Assembly (NCBI GenBank): GCA_902541365.1
Contig: CACBQK010000003.1
Span: 1-64,000 of the forward strand
Length of the DNA stretch: 64,000 nt
Reading direction: 5' to 3'
From: an uncultured SAR86 cluster bacterium
Lineage (GTDB): Bacteria > Pseudomonadota > Gammaproteobacteria > Magnimaribacterales > D2472
Shown here: one piece after another, positions 46,752 to 58,056 of the stretch
Numbering within the stretch: position 1 is the stretch's first letter
Layout of the letters: the number at the start of each line of letters is the position of its first letter
Notes under the pieces: generated by a model
Seen by the model: only the letters and a program-made list of their open reading frames with translations
Told to the model about the DNA's origin: nothing
The model's database searches: none
Program-made: the position numbers and the translations under genes

Positions 46752-47756
46752 ATGTCAGTAAAAAATACGAAATGGGTTTTAAAAGAGAGGCCTGAAGGTC
46801 TTGTTAAGAATGAAAATTTTAAGCTTATAAAAGAAGAACTAAGAGATATTCAGGATGGAGAAATTCTTATAGAAAATCAATATTTATCTTTTGATCCAAC
46901 ACAAAGAATGTGGTTAACAGATTTACCTGGATATCTTCCTCCGGTTCAAATTGATGAAGTTGTAAGATCAGGTGGAATTGGAAAGATTGTTGAATCAAAA
47001 AATGAGAATTTTTCCGAAGGCGATTTAGTAAGTGGCATGGTTGGGTGGCAGACCCATCACATTCCCTCAGAAAATGACTTAAAGACAATGCGCAAAGTAC
47101 CCGACGTACTGCCCATACCTACTATGTTAAATATCTTTGGATCAACAGGAATTACTGCCTACTTTGGCCTGCTGGATGTTGGCAATCCTCAACCAGGTGA
47201 GACTGTTGTTGTCTCTGGAGCAGCTGGAGCCACGGGAGCAATGGTTTGTCAGATTGCAAAAATTAAAGGGTGTCATGTAATTGGAATAGCTGGTGGTGAT
47301 GAAAAATGTTCATGGTTAAAAGAGTGCGGAGTAGATGATGTAATTGATTATAAAAATTCCAATGTTGCAGAAGAGTTAACTAAGCTAGCTAAAGATGGAA
47401 TAGATATTTATTTTGATAATGTAGGCGGACCTATTTTGGAGTCAGTGCTTTTTTTAATTAATATAAATGCAAGAATTATTTGTTGTGGCAGTATCTCAAA
47501 TTACACAGGAGAGCAAATGCCTGTGGGGCCAAGAAATCTAACTATGCTTATTGTAAGAAGAGCTAAAATGCAGGGGTTTTTGGTTTTGGATTACTATGGC
47601 CGAGCTAGTGAGGCAATTGATGATATCTCTAAATGGGCGATGGAAGGAAAAATCAAACATCGAGAGGATATCCAAAAAGGTATTGAGAACTGTCCTGAAA
47701 CACTAAATAGATTATTCACAGGGCAAAATCAAGGAAAACAAATGCTGAAGATCTAG
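46752..47756 (+). CDS. NADP-dependent medium-chain oxidoreductase (CurA/leukotriene B4 dehydrogenase-like)
   Basis: VVSGAAGATGAMVCQIAKIKGCHVIGIAGGDEKC, IDIYFDNVGGPILESVL; ATG at 46752 preceded by GGAGGAG rather than the track start 46629. Confidence 0.92.
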   Translation: MSVKNTKWVLKERPEGLVKNENFKLIKEELRDIQDGEILIENQYLSFDPTQRMWLTDLPGYLPPVQIDEVVRSGGIGKIVESKNENFSEGDLVSGMVGWQTHHIPSENDLKTMRKVPDVLPIPTMLNIFGSTGITAYFGLLDVGNPQPGETVVVSGAAGATGAMVCQIAKIKGCHVIGIAGGDEKCSWLKECGVDDVIDYKNSNVAEELTKLAKDGIDIYFDNVGGPILESVLFLININARIICCGSISNYTGEQMPVGPRNLTMLIVRRAKMQGFLVLDYYGRASEAIDDISKWAMEGKIKHREDIQKGIENCPETLNRLFTGQNQGKQMLKI

Positions 47757-48347
47757 TTAGGTTTTTCTTATTGATTCAAGAATCTTCGATAGTATTTTAA
47801 ATCTTTGATCAGCATCAAATGCTGTAAGTAGCGTTTGCTTTTCATCTGGTGTTAGTGGAATTAAATTTCCTAAGTGATAAGAGACTGAGTCAGCAGAGTC
47901 TAAATCAATATCAAGTTGCAATGTTTTAATTTCTGGGTGTTCTTTAAGTTTGACTAAAACCTCAATCAGATCTGGATACTTCGCTAAGAGAGATTGGTCG
48001 TCAACTTCAGGTTCAGTTAATGGTAGAACCTCACCAAGATAAGACTTATCTTCTAGCTGAATTATATTATTTAGAGAAACTTTTGATTCAGCTTTAACTG
48101 TTATTCCTAACAATCCATTCGGTAAATTGTTGAAGTCAACAATCTGTACTGATGTTCCAACCTTCTCAATACCAAAGTCAAAATCATCAAATCTATCTGA
48201 TTTATAGGAAATCACAAAATTTGAAGCATTGGACATGCACTGTTTCACCATATTTAAATAGCGGGGTTCAAAGATTTGCAAACCCTGAATTGTTCCTGGG
48301 AGAACAACTAATTTTAAAGGAAAGATTGGTAAGTTAATTGGCTTCAA
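47757..48347 (-). CDS. LON peptidase substrate-binding (LonN) domain protein
   Basis: INLPIFPLKLVVLPGTIQGLQIFEPRYLNMVKQCM. Confidence 0.9.
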   Translation of the reverse strand: MKPINLPIFPLKLVVLPGTIQGLQIFEPRYLNMVKQCMSNASNFVISYKSDRFDDFDFGIEKVGTSVQIVDFNNLPNGLLGITVKAESKVSLNNIIQLEDKSYLGEVLPLTEPEVDDQSLLAKYPDLIEVLVKLKEHPEIKTLQLDIDLDSADSVSYHLGNLIPLTPDEKQTLLTAFDADQRFKILSKILESIRKT

Positions 48348-49644
48348 TGATGTCTCTTAAAGGTTCATAGATATTTCTACTATTTTTATTGGTCATTATT
48401 AAAATGATATCAAAATGTGAATAATTTTTTGAGACCGATTTAATCAAATCATCATGAGAATTATAAATATTCCCCTTTTTATTTTTAAGAATTGATTTAT
48501 GATCCAGCCATAGAATATCTCTTTCTAAAGTATCAATAGAAAATAGTTCTTCTCCATGAAAACCTTCCGACATTGTGTTAGATCCAAGCTCAATAATATT
48601 TAGTATATTTTTTCCGTTATATTTTTCTTGAACTGCTTGAATAGTAGATTTTATAGCTGTTGGATGATGCGCAAAGTCGTCTAATATTGTTATTCCATTA
48701 AAAGTCCCCTTCTCTTCAAGTCTGCGAAGTACACCACTAAAATCTTTTAGCCCGTTATGAGCGACATTAAGATTTATTCCATAAGATGCAGCAGAAATGA
48801 TTGCTGCAGCTGCATTAAGGTTGTTATGAGAACCATAAAAAGGTAAATCGTTTACACAGACTGACCTCCCATCAAATTTAATCATTGAAGAAGACGAATC
48901 AAAGCTAGCCCTGCTGGCATTTCCATTAATTTCAATAATATCTGCCCAGCAACCCTCATTGATAACATCTAATGCATTTTTATCATGGTTAAATAGAATT
49001 ATTTTTCCGCTACTCGGTATAATTTTTAATAAGTGATGGAATTGTTTTTTTATCTCATCTAAATCATTAAAAATATCTGCATGATCAAACTCAATATTGT
49101 TTATCAAAAGAATATTTGGAGAGTAATGTATAAATTTTGATCTCTTATCAAAAAATGCAGAATCATATTCATCTGCCTCAATTACGAAGATTTCATCACT
49201 ACCTATTTTTGCAGAGAATGTAAAATCAGGTGATATGCCTCCTATGAGATAACCTATATCTTTACCCAAAGACTGAAATATCTTTGCAATCATGAAGGAT
49301 GTTGTCGTTTTTCCATGAGTTCCGGAGACAGCTATCACAAATCTATCTTTGATAATTTCACCAAGCATCTCGGGTCCAGATTTATAAGGGAGGTTTTTAT
49401 TTAAAATTTCTTCCACGCATTTATTTCCTCTAGAAAGTGCATTTCCAATTACGTATAGATCAGCTTCAGGCATTGAAGATGGCTCAAATCCCTTTGTTAG
49501 TTCGATATCTAATTCTCTTAGTTGATCTGACATTGGAGGATAAAAATTATTATCTGATCCAGTAACCTTATGATCGGACTCAATTAAAATTCGAGCCAAT
49601 CCTCCCATAAATGTTCCGCAGATTCCTAGGATATGAATTTTCAT
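48334..49644 (-). CDS. mpl: UDP-N-acetylmuramate:L-alanyl-gamma-D-glutamyl-meso-diaminopimelate ligase
   Basis: KIHILGICGTFMGGLARIL, VSGTHGKTTTSFMIAKI, DDFAHHPTAIKSTIQA. Confidence 0.95.
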   Translation of the reverse strand: MKIHILGICGTFMGGLARILIESDHKVTGSDNNFYPPMSDQLRELDIELTKGFEPSSMPEADLYVIGNALSRGNKCVEEILNKNLPYKSGPEMLGEIIKDRFVIAVSGTHGKTTTSFMIAKIFQSLGKDIGYLIGGISPDFTFSAKIGSDEIFVIEADEYDSAFFDKRSKFIHYSPNILLINNIEFDHADIFNDLDEIKKQFHHLLKIIPSSGKIILFNHDKNALDVINEGCWADIIEINGNASRASFDSSSSMIKFDGRSVCVNDLPFYGSHNNLNAAAAIISAASYGINLNVAHNGLKDFSGVLRRLEEKGTFNGITILDDFAHHPTAIKSTIQAVQEKYNGKNILNIIELGSNTMSEGFHGEELFSIDTLERDILWLDHKSILKNKKGNIYNSHDDLIKSVSKNYSHFDIILIMTNKNSRNIYEPLRDIIEAN

Positions 49645-49701
49645 AAATACTTTTAATAATTAGAACATTTTTGCTAGCATAGTTAAATCTTTACTTAAGC
49701 T

Positions 49702-50955
49702 ATGAAAAAAAATGCTTTTTATGCTCAATCAGGTGGTGTAACTTCTGTCATTAATGCTACTGCTGCTGCAGTAATTCAGGAAGCAAAGAAATTTCCAAAT
49801 CAAATAAATAAAGTTTATGCAGGGCAAAATGGAATACTTGGAGCACTTCGAGAGAATCTAATTGATACCTCTAAAGAATCAAAAAAACTAATTCAATCCT
49901 TATATTACAGGCCAGGTGGTGTATTTGGATCATGCAGATATAAACTTAAAAGCTTAGGTGAAAATGCAAAAGAGTATAAAAGGCTCATAGAGGTTTTTAA
50001 AGCTCATGATATTGGTTACTTTTTTTACAATGGTGGGAATGATTCTGCAGATACTGCATATAAAGTATCTCAGATAAGTGAAAGTCTTGGCTATGATTTA
50101 ACCTGTATTGCAATACCTAAAACAGTTGATAATGATTTAGCTGTTACAGATACATGTCCAGGATTTGGGTCAGTTGCAAAATATGTTGCGATATCGACTC
50201 AAGAAGCAAGTCTTGATGTTCAATCGATGATGGAGAGTTCTACAAAAGTCTTCATTCTAGAGGTAATGGGGAGACATGCTGGGTGGATTGCTGGGTCTTC
50301 AGCTCTTGCCAAACAAGATAACTCTGATGCTCCTCACATAATTCTTCTTCCAGAAATTACTTTTAATCAAACTGCTTTTTTAAAAAAAGTAAAAGAGACT
50401 GTAAACAAATTAGGTTACTGTGTTGTTGTAGCTTCAGAGGGAATAAAAAATAATAAAAATAAGTTTCTTGCTGAAGCTGATACAAAAGATGCTTTTGGCC
50501 ATGCTCAACTTGGTGGAGTTGCTCCTTTTTTAGCAAATCTTATCTCTCAAAAATTAAAACTTAAAAATCATTGGGCGGTGGCTGATTATCTTCAAAGAAG
50601 TGCGAGACATATTTCTTCAAAAGTTGATTTAGAACATGCTGAAGCGGTTGGAAGACATGCCATTAAATATGCAGTTAAGGGTATGAATGGTGTCATGCCA
50701 GTAATAAAAAGAAAAAAGACTTTGAAATATTCTTGGGAAATAGTTCCTGCGAAGCTCTCTAAAATAGCAAATGTAGAAAAAAAACTACCAAAAAGCTTTA
50801 TTACAAAAGATGGCTTTGGCATAACTAAGAAAGGTATAGATTATTTTAGTCCTTTAGTTCAAGGTGAAGGGCCAGTAGATTATAAGAATGGTCTTCCAAA
50901 GCTAGAAAAACCAAAACTAATTCTTGCTAAGAAAAAACTACCTAATTGGAAGTAG
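49702..50955 (+). CDS. pfp: Diphosphate-type 6-phosphofructokinase
   Basis: [56 protein letters not shown]. Confidence 0.9.
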   Translation: MKKNAFYAQSGGVTSVINATAAAVIQEAKKFPNQINKVYAGQNGILGALRENLIDTSKESKKLIQSLYYRPGGVFGSCRYKLKSLGENAKEYKRLIEVFKAHDIGYFFYNGGNDSADTAYKVSQISESLGYDLTCIAIPKTVDNDLAVTDTCPGFGSVAKYVAISTQEASLDVQSMMESSTKVFILEVMGRHAGWIAGSSALAKQDNSDAPHIILLPEITFNQTAFLKKVKETVNKLGYCVVVASEGIKNNKNKFLAEADTKDAFGHAQLGGVAPFLANLISQKLKLKNHWAVADYLQRSARHISSKVDLEHAEAVGRHAIKYAVKGMNGVMPVIKRKKTLKYSWEIVPAKLSKIANVEKKLPKSFITKDGFGITKKGIDYFSPLVQGEGPVDYKNGLPKLEKPKLILAKKKLPNWK

Positions 50956-53194
50956 ATTCAGGTCTTTCAACCGTTATCGATAAAACCCTTTTATAACCTT
51001 GTGGTAAAGATCGTCCTCTTTTTGCTCGCTCAAGTTTAAATCCTTCTAGTTCTCTTGAAGAAAACGCCCTAATATTTCCATTGTCTCTTTGAATATTTAA
51101 TTTAGATCCTTCGCTAAATGGTTTTACAATGATTAGTCTTTCCTTCTTTTCAACAAACTGTTTTTTAGGAATATTTATTATCTTAGTACCTTTGCCTTTT
51201 GCTAGGACCGTCAGCTCATTTAAATTAAAAATTAATAACTTCCCAAAGTTAGTTACGGCAGCTACATATTTATCGTCTTGCATAATTTTCTCACAAGGAA
51301 GAATCTCAGCGCCATCTGGAACCTTCATAAAGGCTTTACCTGTTTTCTTATTGGAGATCATATCTTCAAAGTTTGCGAGGAATCCATATCCAGATGTATT
51401 AGCAATAAGAAACTTATCCTCGCTTTTTCCAATGGCAACACTCATAAATTCAACTCCTGAGCTAGAAGTAACTCTTCCTGTTAAAGGCTCCCCCAGGCCT
51501 CTTGCAGAAGGGAGTGTGTGCGCAGGCAATGTATAAGCTTTGCCAAGAGCATCAATAAATACACAGGGTTGATTATTTCTTCCGCGACTAAAGTCCTTTA
51601 ATTTATCCTCTCCTCTATAGGAAAGAGTTGAAGGATCTATTTCGTGACCTTTGGCACTTCTAATCCAACCTGCATTTGAAAGAACAATTGTTACAGGATC
51701 AGATGTAATAGTATCTTCCTCAGAGAACATCTTTGCGCTTGAAGATTCAATAATGGGAGAGTTTCTTTCATCTCCAAAGTTTTCCTTTATTTCTTTTAAT
51801 TCATTTTTAATAAAGGTTTTCAATCTTGCCTTTGAATTAAGAATCTTTTCAAGTTCTTTTTTCTCTTTTTTAAGAGCATCTCTTTCTTCTTCTAATTTAA
51901 TTTGTTCAAGTTTTGCAAGCTGTCTGAGTTTTATCTCTAATATTGCATTAGCCTGAATATCAGATATTTTAAATTTTTTAGTGAGTTCTTTTTTGGGATC
52001 ATCTGATTGTCTTATTATCTTAATTACTTTATTTAGATCGAGATAGACAATTAATAAGCCTTCTAATATATGCAATCTATCATCTACTTGATCGAGCCTA
52101 TGTTCGAGCTTTCTGGTTACTGTTGTTTTCCTGAATGCTATCCAGTCGCTTAGAAGATCTTTTATTGAGTAAACCTTAGGTGACCCTTTTAAAGAAATTA
52201 AATTAAAGTTACCCCTGTAGTTTTTCTGCAAGTCTGTTGATGCATATAAATGATTCATGAGATCTTCTGTATTAACTCTATTAGATTTTAAGCTTATTAC
52301 TAATCTTGTTGGCTCCTCATGATCGCCCTCATCTCTTAGGTCAACAATCATTGGAAGTTTTTTATTTATCATTTGATTTGAAATTTGCTCTAAAACTTTT
52401 GAGCCAGACGTTTGATGAGGAAGGTCAGTTACAATGATATCATTGCCCTCTTTTTTCCAAGCACACTTCATTTTAAAAGCACCTCTTCCAGTGCTATACA
52501 TTTCATTTAACTCTTCTGGAGATGCAACAATTGAAGCCTTGTTAGAAAAATCTGGTCCCTTAATATATTTGAGAATTTGATCAACAGAAGTCTTAGGATT
52601 TTCTAAAACATGGATAGTTGCATCAATTACCTCTGTCATATTGTGTGATGGAATATCTGTAGCCATACCAACTGCTATGCCTGTAGTCCCATTAAGTAAA
52701 ATGGATGGAACTTTCGCTGGAAAGATTACTGGCTCAAGAAGTGATCCATCAAAATTTGGCTGCCAATCAACTGTTCCTTGTTTTAACTCATCTATTAAAA
52801 GATCTGAAAATTTTGTTAGTTTAGATTCTGTATATCTCATTGCCGCAAAAGATTTAGGATCATCTTGCGATCCCCAATTTCCTTGACCATCTACAAATGG
52901 ATACCTAAATGAAAAATCTTGTGCCATTAAAACCATCGCTTCATAAGCAGCACTATCACCATGCGGATGGAATTTACCTATTACATCCCCAACAGTTCTA
53001 GCAGATTTCTTGTACTTTGATGATGCATTTAGTCCAAGTTCTGACATTGCATATAAAATCCTTCTTTGTACTGGCTTCAGTCCATCTCCAATATTGGGTA
53101 AAGCTCGATCCAAAATGACATACATCGAATAATTGAGATATGCATTTTCTGCATATTTTTTAATGCTTTGTTTATCTAAATTTTCTTTAGTCAT
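50942..53194 (-). CDS. parC: DNA topoisomerase IV subunit A
   Basis: [65 protein letters not shown]; partnered with parE. Confidence 0.96.
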   Translation of the reverse strand: MTKENLDKQSIKKYAENAYLNYSMYVILDRALPNIGDGLKPVQRRILYAMSELGLNASSKYKKSARTVGDVIGKFHPHGDSAAYEAMVLMAQDFSFRYPFVDGQGNWGSQDDPKSFAAMRYTESKLTKFSDLLIDELKQGTVDWQPNFDGSLLEPVIFPAKVPSILLNGTTGIAVGMATDIPSHNMTEVIDATIHVLENPKTSVDQILKYIKGPDFSNKASIVASPEELNEMYSTGRGAFKMKCAWKKEGNDIIVTDLPHQTSGSKVLEQISNQMINKKLPMIVDLRDEGDHEEPTRLVISLKSNRVNTEDLMNHLYASTDLQKNYRGNFNLISLKGSPKVYSIKDLLSDWIAFRKTTVTRKLEHRLDQVDDRLHILEGLLIVYLDLNKVIKIIRQSDDPKKELTKKFKISDIQANAILEIKLRQLAKLEQIKLEEERDALKKEKKELEKILNSKARLKTFIKNELKEIKENFGDERNSPIIESSSAKMFSEEDTITSDPVTIVLSNAGWIRSAKGHEIDPSTLSYRGEDKLKDFSRGRNNQPCVFIDALGKAYTLPAHTLPSARGLGEPLTGRVTSSSGVEFMSVAIGKSEDKFLIANTSGYGFLANFEDMISNKKTGKAFMKVPDGAEILPCEKIMQDDKYVAAVTNFGKLLIFNLNELTVLAKGKGTKIINIPKKQFVEKKERLIIVKPFSEGSKLNIQRDNGNIRAFSSRELEGFKLERAKRGRSLPQGYKRVLSITVERPESTSN

Positions 53195-55086
53195 TAAATC
53201 TCCGCTAAGTTACCTTTCTTTTCAAGCCATTCTTTTCTATCTGGGGCTCTCTTTTTAGAAAGCAGTAGATCAAATACTGAGTTTGCATTATCAGAACTAC
53301 TTAAAGTTAGTTGAACTAGTCTTCTTGATTCAGGCTTCATAACCGTCTCTCTTAATTGAGACGGATTCATTTCTCCAAGCCCTTTAAATCTTTGAATATC
53401 TATCTTAATTTTCGAGTTCTGTTTTTTAATTTTCTTAACAATAGATTCTTTTTCACTCTCATCTAGGGCATAAAAAACTTCTCTTGCAGCATCAATCCTA
53501 TATAACGGAGGCATGGAGACAAAAATTTTTCCTGAGGTTACTAAATTCTTATAGTGTCTGAGGAATAATGCACATAATAAAGTTGCTATGTGCAGTCCAT
53601 CTGAGTCGGCATCAGCAAGAATACAAATCTTTCCATATCTTAGGTTTGAAATATCTGTATCTCCTGGTAAAGATCCAATAGCAGTCGCAAGATCTTTAAT
53701 TTCTTGAGATTTTATTATGTCTGCACTTTCTAAATCCCAGGTATTAAGAATTTTTCCTCTTAAAGGCATTATTGCTTGAAACCTTCTATCTCGAGCTTGT
53801 TTTGCAGACCCTCCTGCTGAGTCTCCCTCAACTAAAAATAGCTCGCTTTCTTCGATATTATCGCAGTTACAGTCTGAAAGCTTTCCAGGAAGAGCCGGAC
53901 CTTTAAATGTCTTCTTTCTATCAACTTTTGTTGAGCTTTTAATCCTCTTTTGAGCAGCGGCAATTGCAAGATCCGCAATCTTTTCACCCTGTTCGGTATG
54001 TTGGTTAAGCCAAATACTTAGAGAATCTTTTGTTGAAGATGAAACAAAGCTCATATGATCTTTAGAATCAAGCCTCTCTTTAGTTTGACCAGCAAACTGA
54101 GGATTTTTTAATTTTGAGGAAATAACAAAAATGCAGTTAGCAAGAATGTCATCCGAGTTAATTTTTATACCTTTTGGAATCAAATTCCTGTAGTCGCAGA
54201 ATTCTTTTATTGCCTCAAGAAGACCAGATTTAAACCCATTTAAATGAGAGCCACCTAATGCAGTAGGAATTAAGTTCACATAAGTTTCTTTGAGCAAATT
54301 ATTTGAAGCCTCTTCAGTCCAATTCACTGCTACATCTAATGCTTGATCATCAGAAGTCTTAGAAAGAATAATAGTTTCATCAAGAAGTTTCTCATTACAA
54401 CCTGAAAACTCATCAAGGTAGTCACTCAGTCCCTCATCAAAAATCCATTTAATTCTCTCATTCTTTTTTTCATCAAAGTAATCTATTTGAAGACCTGGGC
54501 AAAGAACTGCCTTAGCCTTTAGTAGATGTTTTAAGCTCTTTTTGTTTATCTCTAGTGTTTCGAAGTATTGTTTGTCTGGATAAAATCTAATTGTGGTTCC
54601 TGAATTAGTAGCCCCAACATCACCAATTGATTTCAAATCATTGTCTTTGTCTCCGGCAGAGAAATTTATTTCATACTCTTTTGAATCACGTTTAATTTTT
54701 ACATTAAGTTTGGTGGATAAAGCATTGACTACAGATACTCCAACTCCATGAAGCCCTCCTGAAAAACCATAATCTTCTCCAGAGAACTTTGCCCCGGCAT
54801 GAAGCTTACACATAATTAATTCAACGCCTGTTAGTTTATGCTCAGGATGGACATCAACAGGCATACCTCGTCCATTATCTGAGACTTCAACGCTATTATC
54901 TTTATAAAGATTTACTTTAATGCGCTTACAATAACCTGATAATGCTTCATCTACAGAGTTATCCAGAACTTCTTGAATAAGATGATTTGGGCATGAAGTA
55001 TCGGTATACATACCTGGTCTTTTTTTGACGGGATCGAGACCCGACAAAACCTCAATTGCTTTTGAATCGTAAGCCTTTTTTGACAA
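53194..55086 (-). CDS. parE: DNA topoisomerase IV subunit B
   Basis: GHKL motif [67 protein letters not shown]. Confidence 0.97.
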   Translation of the reverse strand: MSKKAYDSKAIEVLSGLDPVKKRPGMYTDTSCPNHLIQEVLDNSVDEALSGYCKRIKVNLYKDNSVEVSDNGRGMPVDVHPEHKLTGVELIMCKLHAGAKFSGEDYGFSGGLHGVGVSVVNALSTKLNVKIKRDSKEYEINFSAGDKDNDLKSIGDVGATNSGTTIRFYPDKQYFETLEINKKSLKHLLKAKAVLCPGLQIDYFDEKKNERIKWIFDEGLSDYLDEFSGCNEKLLDETIILSKTSDDQALDVAVNWTEEASNNLLKETYVNLIPTALGGSHLNGFKSGLLEAIKEFCDYRNLIPKGIKINSDDILANCIFVISSKLKNPQFAGQTKERLDSKDHMSFVSSSTKDSLSIWLNQHTEQGEKIADLAIAAAQKRIKSSTKVDRKKTFKGPALPGKLSDCNCDNIEESELFLVEGDSAGGSAKQARDRRFQAIMPLRGKILNTWDLESADIIKSQEIKDLATAIGSLPGDTDISNLRYGKICILADADSDGLHIATLLCALFLRHYKNLVTSGKIFVSMPPLYRIDAAREVFYALDESEKESIVKKIKKQNSKIKIDIQRFKGLGEMNPSQLRETVMKPESRRLVQLTLSSSDNANSVFDLLLSKKRAPDRKEWLEKKGNLAEI

Positions 55087-55159
55087 TGTTAGATACCTTT
55101 ATAAGCGTTGGAACTATTTTACTCTAAGCTTAAGTAATATAAAGAAAATAATTCCTTAA

Positions 55160-55200
55160 TGTAAAGTTTACTTGACACTTTATATTGACATAGATAGCAT
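55160..55200 (+). promoter_or_regulatory. Candidate tolC promoter with overlapping dyad
   Basis: TTGACA (55172-55177), 17-bp spacer, TAGCAT (55195-55200); imperfect dyad TGTAAAGT-TT-ACTTGACA at 55160-55177. Confidence 0.5.
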
Positions 55201-55234
55201 AAAGGTTGTTTAATGCAATCCAATTATTATTGTT

Positions 55235-56551
55235 ATGTTTAAAAATCTGGTCTTAATATCATTCATTTCTTTGCCTTTAGCATCTGAAAACCTCTTAGAT
55301 ATTTATAACGAAGCTCTTGATAATGATCCTCAATATAAATCTTCAGAATATTCGCTTTTAGCTGGTAAAGAATTTGTTGTGCAAGGAAGAGCAGGACTTC
55401 TGCCAAATGTTACTTTGAGCGGATCAACAAACTGGAACGAATATTATCAATTTAATGAGTTGCAAAGCGCTTATAACAATAACTCAGTTACCGCTAGATT
55501 AACACAACCTCTTTTTAGACTTGATTCTTGGTTTAACTTTAGAAGATCAAAAAAGCTTACAGATGCTTCCGAAGCTGACTTCGCTTATGCGCAACAAAAT
55601 TTAATTATTAGAACAGTGGAAAAATATTTTGGAGTTTTAAGAGCCATTGATAATCTTAATGCTGCTGTTTCAGAAGAAAAAGCGATTAAAAAGCAGCTTG
55701 ACCAGATACAACAAAGGTTTGAAGTTGGGCTTTCTGCTATTACTGAAGTTCAAGAGGCGCAATTAGCATATGATTTGAGTATGGCAGCAAAGATTCGTTC
55801 TGAAGGTGTGCTTTTTAATGCAAGAGAAGAACTTAATTCTTTAATAGGGAGAGAAATATTCTCGATAGATTCTCTAAAGGCAGATATTGTTCCAGAAAAT
55901 CCTAACCCTACAACTAAACAAGAGTGGGTTGATATTGCACTTAAAAATAACTATAGACTTCAAGCATCAGTACTTCGAAGAGACGCATCAAAAGATTCAG
56001 CGAGAAGCTCAGCCTCTGAGCACTTACCAAAAATTAATATTGTCGGAACAGAATCGGAATCAAATACCAATCAATATTCATACGAAGGTTTTGAAGACTT
56101 AGGTTTTCAAGCTCCCAGTGAGACACAAAGAAAGAACTATAGCCTAAGCCTTTCAATACCGATCTCTCAAGGTGGTGCTGTCAGCTCAAGAAGAAGACAG
56201 GCCTATGCGGAATACAATAGAGCTGTTGAAGAAACATTATTTGCTCAAAGAACAGTGATTCAAGAAGTTAGATCTGGGTTCTCAAATGTCATTACTCTTG
56301 GCGCCAATTTAAAAGCTCAAAAACAAGCTGTTGTTTCAGCAAATAGCGCACTAGAGGCAACAAGAGTTGGATATGAGGTTGGAACAAGAAACATTGTGGA
56401 TCTTCTCCAGGCTGAAAAAAATCTTTATACCGCTGAAAAGAATCTAGCTAATGCAAAATATGACTATTTGCTATCTCAATTAAATCTTGAATTAGCAGCA
56501 GGGACTTTAAGCCCTCAGAGTATTAATGAGATCAACGGTTATCTCAATTAA
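55235..56551 (+). CDS. tolC: TolC family outer membrane channel
   Basis: Signal peptide; LLDIYNEALDNDPQYKSSEY, RFEVGLSAITEVQEAQLAYD, GYEVGTRNIVDLLQAEKNLY. Confidence 0.95.
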   Translation: MFKNLVLISFISLPLASENLLDIYNEALDNDPQYKSSEYSLLAGKEFVVQGRAGLLPNVTLSGSTNWNEYYQFNELQSAYNNNSVTARLTQPLFRLDSWFNFRRSKKLTDASEADFAYAQQNLIIRTVEKYFGVLRAIDNLNAAVSEEKAIKKQLDQIQQRFEVGLSAITEVQEAQLAYDLSMAAKIRSEGVLFNAREELNSLIGREIFSIDSLKADIVPENPNPTTKQEWVDIALKNNYRLQASVLRRDASKDSARSSASEHLPKINIVGTESESNTNQYSYEGFEDLGFQAPSETQRKNYSLSLSIPISQGGAVSSRRRQAYAEYNRAVEETLFAQRTVIQEVRSGFSNVITLGANLKAQKQAVVSANSALEATRVGYEVGTRNIVDLLQAEKNLYTAEKNLANAKYDYLLSQLNLELAAGTLSPQSINEINGYLN

Positions 56552-57360
56552 TGCCAGAACTCCCCGAAGTAGAAACCACTAAGAATGCCATCCTCCCTTT
56601 CAAGGGTAAAACTCTTAAACGAATAATTGTTAATAACCCGTCTTTGCGTTGGCCAGTTGATGAAAAAGCAATTAATAAAATAAAAGAGAAAAAAATTTTA
56701 TCAATTACCAGAAGAGCAAAATATATTTTTTTACATCTAGATGAAATGACAATAATAATTCATCTAGGTATGACGGGAACATTTAGAATACAAAAGCTTG
56801 GAAGCAACAAGACAAAAAAGCATGATCATGTTGTGTTTGAATTCTGTAAAGAAATCCTTATTTTTAATGATCCCAGAAGATTTGGGTCTCTCCACTTATC
56901 AACAGATCCCCAATATCATTTCTTGATAAAGCATCTCGGCCCAGAACCACTTGAAGATGACTTCAATGCAGAATATCTCTTTAAAAAAATAAAGAAAGCA
57001 GGAGTATCCACAAAAAGCTTTTTAATGAATCAAAAGAATGTAGTAGGTATAGGAAATATTTATGCTTGCGAGATATTATTCAGTTCAGGAATTTCTCCTA
57101 GGAGAAAAATTAAGTATTTAAATAAAAGTCAATGCGAAGAAATAGTGAAAAATACAAAAAGGATTATCAAAGAAGCAATAACCAAAGGTGGAACTACTCT
57201 AAAAGACTTTTACTCTGCAGATGGTAATAAAGGTTATTTCAAGATTGAGTTAAACGTTTATGATCGAGAGAATGAAGAATGTAGAGTTTGTAATGAGAAG
57301 ATTCTTAGGTTTGTCCAGAATCAGAGATCAACTTTTTATTGTAAGAGCTGCCAGAACTAA
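56551..57360 (+). CDS. mutM: Formamidopyrimidine-DNA glycosylase
   Basis: MPELPEVETTK N-terminus, LGMTGTFRI, C-terminal zinc finger CRVCNEKILRFVQNQRSTFYCKSCQ. Confidence 0.97.
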   Translation: MPELPEVETTKNAILPFKGKTLKRIIVNNPSLRWPVDEKAINKIKEKKILSITRRAKYIFLHLDEMTIIIHLGMTGTFRIQKLGSNKTKKHDHVVFEFCKEILIFNDPRRFGSLHLSTDPQYHFLIKHLGPEPLEDDFNAEYLFKKIKKAGVSTKSFLMNQKNVVGIGNIYACEILFSSGISPRRKIKYLNKSQCEEIVKNTKRIIKEAITKGGTTLKDFYSADGNKGYFKIELNVYDRENEECRVCNEKILRFVQNQRSTFYCKSCQN

Positions 57361-57839
57361 TGATTTAATTTCGCTTTAAGAGCCATTTCTACATTTTCAT
57401 GAACAAAATTTGAAATATCTCCTCCTAAACTAGCAATTTCCTTAACTAGACTTGATGATACATAAATGAGTGTGTCCTTAGGAGTCAAAAAAATGCTTTC
57501 TATGTCTGGAGCAAGTGCCCTATTCATTGTAGCTAGTTGAAACTCATGCTCAAAATCAGATACTGCTCTCAAACCTCTTATGATGGCACATGCATTATTC
57601 TCTCTTGCAAGATCAACTGTAAGTTTCTTTTTAAATGCAACGACCTCAATCTTTTCATTATCGGCATAGATTGAGCTCACTAAGCCTAACCTTTCTTCAG
57701 AAGAAAAAAGTGGATTTTTCATATCCGTTTCAGCAACGCTAATAATAACCTTATCAAAAAGTACAGTTGCTCTTTCAACAATATCCATATGTCCAACCGT
57801 AATTGGGTCGAATGAACCAGGGTAGATTGCTACTTTCAT
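57357..57839 (-). CDS. coaD: Pantetheine-phosphate adenylyltransferase
   Basis: AIYPGSFDPITVGHMDIVERA, IIRGLRAVSDFEHEFQLA, VSSSLVKEIA. Confidence 0.97.
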   Translation of the reverse strand: MKVAIYPGSFDPITVGHMDIVERATVLFDKVIISVAETDMKNPLFSSEERLGLVSSIYADNEKIEVVAFKKKLTVDLARENNACAIIRGLRAVSDFEHEFQLATMNRALAPDIESIFLTPKDTLIYVSSSLVKEIASLGGDISNFVHENVEMALKAKLNH

Positions 57840-57877
57840 AGCAAAATAATACCTAAATTATTATCTATTTGGAAATT

Positions 57878-57997
57878 CTAAAAAACTAGAAATCCAATTT
57901 CGCCTACTGCCTTAAAAACTATATAGAAATAGCAAAAACCTAATATGCCATAAATCAAAGATGGAAATGTCACTTTTACCTCCGAATTTTGGTTCAT
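57878..57997 (-). CDS. Candidate small single-pass membrane peptide (39 aa from ATG, or 31 aa from GTG at 57973)
   Basis: My translation: MNQNSEVKVTFPSLIYGILGFCYFYIVFKAVGEIGFLVF; GGAGG located 7 nt before the internal GTG start; in an otherwise empty 217-bp gap. Confidence 0.3.
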   Translation of the reverse strand: MNQNSEVKVTFPSLIYGILGFCYFYIVFKAVGEIGFLVF

Positions 57998-58056
57998 TAA
58001 ATGATAAATGTGAAAACTTTAATTTAAGGAATTGCAACAATTCTGTTAAAGAATAT

